Assembly: GCA_002361625.1 (NCBI GenBank)
Contig: DETL01000024.1
Coordinates: 1-42,385 of the forward strand
Length of the DNA: 42,385 nt
Origin: Bacteroidales bacterium UBA3289
Lineage (GTDB): Bacteria; Bacteroidota; Bacteroidia; Bacteroidales; UBA932
Direction: 5' to 3'
Shown here piece by piece: positions 39,830 through 42,385 of this stretch. Position 1 is the stretch's first letter, and every line of letters begins with the position of its first letter. The translations under genes were made by a program, and so were the position numbers. The notes under the pieces were generated by a model. It was not told where the DNA came from. It saw only the letters and a list, made by a program, of their open reading frames with translations, and did no database searches.

Positions 39830-42238
39830 ATGCGTTGATTCAATCGTTCAATCCTGAACTTCAACTCTGTCATTCTGAGCGTAGCGAAGAATCTGGTGAC
39901 CACGCTGCTGGTCTGCGCTTTCGCTGCCTCCTGCTGAGAGCCTGAGCCGGTGGATCCGACGCCGGTAACTCCGGTTACGCCAGTCACTCCGGTAGATCCT
40001 ACTCCGGAGAAGGACACCAAGGCTCCGGTCATTACGGTCTCTAAGAGTTCGGTAAACGTCATCGCCAGCCCTACCATCACTATCTCCAGCAATGAGTTGA
40101 AGATCGGGGAGGAGTCCGTCGCATCCTGGAAGGACGAAGTCTCCTCCACCTGCAAGGTAGAGTTGACGTTCACTCCGAAAGACGGCTCCGCCAAGACCGT
40201 CAACTCCTGAGACAAACTCTCCGAGGAAGGTAAACTCCAGCTCAAGGTTACCGACGAGGTCGGCAATGCCGCCACGGCGGAGATCACGCTCACGAGGTCC
40301 GACAGTGAGGCTCCGGTAATTGAGGTGAAGATTGCCGAGAAGAACGTTATCGCCGGAGTGACAGTATCCGTCAGGGAGAGTCAACTTCTTTTCGATGAAG
40401 ATGTCGCCGCCAACTGGACCGATGATTATACCGCTGAATGTAAAGTAGAATTGACCTTCACGCCTGAGGGAGCCTCCCCGAAGGAGATCCTGTCGGGCGA
40501 CCAACTCTCCGAGGCCGGAATCCTCTCCATCATGGTTACTGACGAGTTCAATAACAGCGCTACCGCAGAGATTACGCTCACGGCTGTGGCGGTAACCGGT
40601 CTGGAGAATCTCCAGAATCTTTCCTTGCAAGTTGATACTCCTGTCAATCTCCTCGAAGGCCTCACCATCGCTGAGGGCCTGACGCTCCAGAAGGTCGAAA
40701 TCGAGCAGGACGGCGTCCGCACTGAAATCGCCGATCCGAAGTCTTACATTCCGGAGGTCCCTGGCACTATCAACATAATCCTGACCCTCGTTAAGCCAGA
40801 CGAAAGTGCATTTGAGGTTTGGGTTGGGAACTTGTCCGTAAAAGCATTGATTTATAATTCACCCTCCATTTCCAATCTCAAGCCCGTCAGTATTCTTCCT
40901 ATCATTGGACAGATTGAAGTAGGAGACAAAAAAGCATATGAACACATTGAACATCTAAGGGTTGCAGAAGCTACTAGAATTATAGATATGATGTGGGAAT
41001 ATGGTACAGGGAAACATTCTCCAGAAGAATACCAAGAATTAATGATGAGACTTAATACTGGTATGTTGAGAGAGACTCCAATTTGATGGGATAATTTTGA
41101 AACTGTTTGAGGAAGTTGGAATGATTGATTAGATCCGATGGGCCATGCATATAGAGAATACTATATTTTAAATACCCTAATAAAACATGCAAATTTTAAA
41201 GTAATTGACAATGCAAATCATCGAGAGAATTTATATAATTTATGTAAAACTGATCCAACAAAAATTAATATAATGTGACTTTCTGCATGAGCAGATGTAG
41301 ACAAAAAACAATATGATGCATGGCACGAAGAAAAATGCAAAGAATATGATAAAGAAAAAAACCGAATTGTTTTTTGTTCATGATCAAATATTAGAAAGGG
41401 AGATGATTGGATACTTAAAAATAAAATATATCAAGAGGATTATTTAATCGATGAACACGGAGTTTATTGTGAATGGTCTCGCGCCCACAATAAAACTGAC
41501 AATACGCTTGATAGGCATTTATTTCTAACGATTAGCACTGACAAAACTGGAGATATTGAGCAAACAAACGAAGATGAAGAATCGAGTAAATTTCCAGTAT
41601 GATTCCATAATAAAGTTTTGTTTGCATGACGTGATTTTCCTTCTCGTTATTCACCAGACAAGAAAATTAGAGCAGATAATTGAAAATATCCCACATCATT
41701 TACCAACTATTTCAATGTCGCACTTACAGATTTATGCTTTCAAATGAAGGCAGATGTAGAAGATGCAGATGAAGTTTTAGATATAATTAGATCTACTGCC
41801 CTTACAGATTACATCAGATTTGATTTAAATGGAGACTGAGACACAAAAGACGAGATTGATGGTCAACCAGAGTCTCAACCTCTTCAACTAATCAATCCTG
41901 CCGGGGTCTTCAAGAAATACTGCGTGACAGCAGACATCCCCTCCAGCATCGGCGCAGAGGAAACCATCAACCTCACCAAAGAATGGTACAAGGGCCTCAT
42001 CTTCGCTATCCCCGGCGCCGAGGTTAAAATCGACGGGCAGTGGATCGCCTACGACGCAAAGAACAAGGACCTCATCCTCGCCCAGAACCCGATGGACCTC
42101 GAGTGGAGACTGAACGGAGCTCTTCTTCGCAAATACGGCTACACTTCCGGCCAAACTCTTCAGGGCCAGATCCTCACGGTCGATGATCAGTGGAACGGTT
42201 TGAGGCTGGAAAAGGACTTTGCGGTGCAGGTGAAGTAG
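39830..42238 (+). CDS. Recoded (UGA=Gly?) lipoprotein with Ig-like repeats and subtilase-like domain
   Basis: One frame of 803 codons runs from ATG 39830 to TAG 42236-42238 with no TAA or TAG inside. It holds TGA at 39836, 39935, 40208, 41084, 41108, 41126, 41276, 41288, 41381, 41600, 41627, 41681 and 41837. Read with TGA as glycine it encodes a lipoprotein signal (LVTTLLVCAFAASC then Gly), a Pro-Thr-Val linker and two Ig-like repeats (about 40019-40300 and 40306-40590). An AT-rich S8-like domain follows (about 40850-41920), with Asp 41090, His 41144, Asn 41387 and Ser 41696 in subtilase order, and then a beta-rich C-terminus. Trp is TGG throughout. The start is uncertain: the first TGA is codon 3, and translation may begin inside the left hairpin repeat. 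Under the standard code it would be a pseudogene in 14 pieces. Confidence 0.75.
39866..39894 (+). repeat. Left hairpin repeat flanking the recoded gene
   Basis: The sequence TCTGTCATTCTGAGCGTAGC plus GAAGAATCT contains a stem ATTCT (39872-39876) with AGAAT (39888-39892). It overlaps the region coding for the start of the signal peptide. An inverted, diverged copy lies at 42237-42273. Dispersed repeats of this kind are common in Bacteroidales metagenome contigs, as far as I can recall. Confidence 0.65.
39944..40018 (+). repeat. Pro-Thr-Val linker repeat
   Basis: Short imperfect repeats of the unit ACTCCGGTT/ACGCCAGTC encode the series PVDPTPVTPVTPVTPVDPTP between the lipobox and the first Ig-like repeat. 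It is a typical surface-exposed stalk and a likely site of slippage. Confidence 0.7.
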
Positions 42239-42273
42239 ATCCTTCGGTCGCTTCGCTCCCTCAGGATGACAGA
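42237..42273 (-). repeat. Right hairpin repeat, inverted relative to the left copy
   Basis: On the minus strand this reads TCTGTCATCCTGAG, then GGAGCGAAGCGACCGAAGGATCT, clearly related to the left copy at 39866-39894. Its stem is ATCCT (42239-42243) with AGGAT (42263-42267), a compensated change against ATTCT/AGAAT on the left. The stop codon of the recoded gene lies at its edge. Confidence 0.65.
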
Positions 42274-42290
42274 GGGAAACCTCATGATGA

Positions 42291-42318
42291 AATAAGCCCG
42301 GCGGAAGCCGGGATTATT
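42291..42318. terminator. Terminator after the recoded gene
   Basis: AATAA-G-CCCGGC (42291-42302) pairs with GCCGGG-A-TTATT (42307-42318) around a GGAA tetraloop with one internal mismatch, followed by GTTTTT. It lies 52 nt past the TAG. The remaining bases to 42385 hold no gene that I can support. Confidence 0.8.
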
Positions 42319-42385
42319 GTTTTTGGCGCGTGGTCTTTTATACCAAGACGCCGGTACGCAGTAAGCCTCCGACAAAGTACCCTTG

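Noticed and set aside
39848..40630. 260-residue open frame on the minus strand across the recoded gene
   Set aside because: It is antisense to the well-supported Ig-like repeats, has no domain or signal, and its length follows from the codon bias of the sense strand. A standard-code gene caller might choose it and hide the recoded frame.
39830..42238. TGA as selenocysteine or TGA as tryptophan in the right-end frame
   Set aside because: Thirteen UGAs with no SECIS-like element after each are not a selenoprotein pattern. Trp is encoded by TGG in the same frame, and Trp does not fit the repeat alignment or the DxNxDG loop, whereas Gly does.
42187..42375. 62-residue minus-strand frame at the right edge
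   Set aside because: It spans the hairpin repeat and the terminator; its translation is of the kind produced by dispersed repeats and has no gene-like features.
1..42385. CRISPR array, tRNA or rRNA genes
   Set aside because: No regularly spaced direct repeats, cloverleaf-like sequences or rRNA signatures were recognised on either strand; the tRNA check was by eye only.

Overview
The window looks like chromosomal DNA from a high-GC member of the Bacteroidales (gut or rumen type). The evidence is two SusC/SusD pairs, a hybrid two-component regulator, many secreted or lipidated glycan enzymes, TAnnTTTG-type -7 promoter boxes, and the serC-serA pair with a DUF1015 gene beside it. It is probably a metagenome contig, because the first gene runs off the left edge.

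Layout. 1-1802: mobile-element debris, with the 3' part of an IS3-family transposase, a duplicated element end and a REP-associated-type (Y1/HUH) transposase. 1814-8019: housekeeping genes, namely a Myb/SANT-like protein, DUF1015, serA and serC (serine synthesis), an IMPACT/YigZ protein, a pRiA4b ORF-3-like acidic protein and miaA. 8036-9844: a small accessory island behind miaA, made of a 5'-truncated RHS core tip that stops abruptly in AT-rich DNA and three short AT-rich genes, resembling the remains of a polymorphic toxin/immunity locus. 9961-39414: a large xylan-type polysaccharide utilisation locus with two GH51, four GH43, a CE6-CE1 double esterase, two SusC/SusD pairs, an HTCS sensor-regulator, a CE15 glucuronoyl esterase and a GH67 alpha-glucuronidase. 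Together these would bind glucuronoarabinoxylan fragments at the surface, import them, and remove acetyl/feruloyl, arabinosyl, glucuronoyl-ester and glucuronosyl decorations. No backbone xylanase is present in the window.

The striking part is the right end. From 39830 to 42238 (+ strand) there is one continuous reading frame of 803 codons that contains 13 in-frame TGA codons and not a single TAA or TAG before its final TAG. Several TGAs fall where glycine is expected: a TGA in the first of two Ig-like repeats aligns with GGC in the second, one fills the invariant Gly of a calcium-loop motif, and others sit at Gly positions of a subtilase-like domain. TGG is used for Trp in the same frame. The gene reads as a lipoprotein with a Pro-Thr linker, two Ig-like repeats, an AT-rich subtilisin-like (S8) domain and a C-terminal domain. 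It is bounded by inverted copies of a short hairpin repeat and preceded by a good Bacteroidetes-type promoter and a structured GC-rich leader of about 290 nt. The resident genes clearly use TGA as stop (for example the ATGA overlap of serC and serA). The segment therefore looks like UGA=Gly (genetic code 25, known from Absconditabacteria/SR1 and Gracilibacteria) DNA inside or joined to a standard-code genome. Transfer, chimeric assembly and an unknown UGA-decoding capacity all remain possible.
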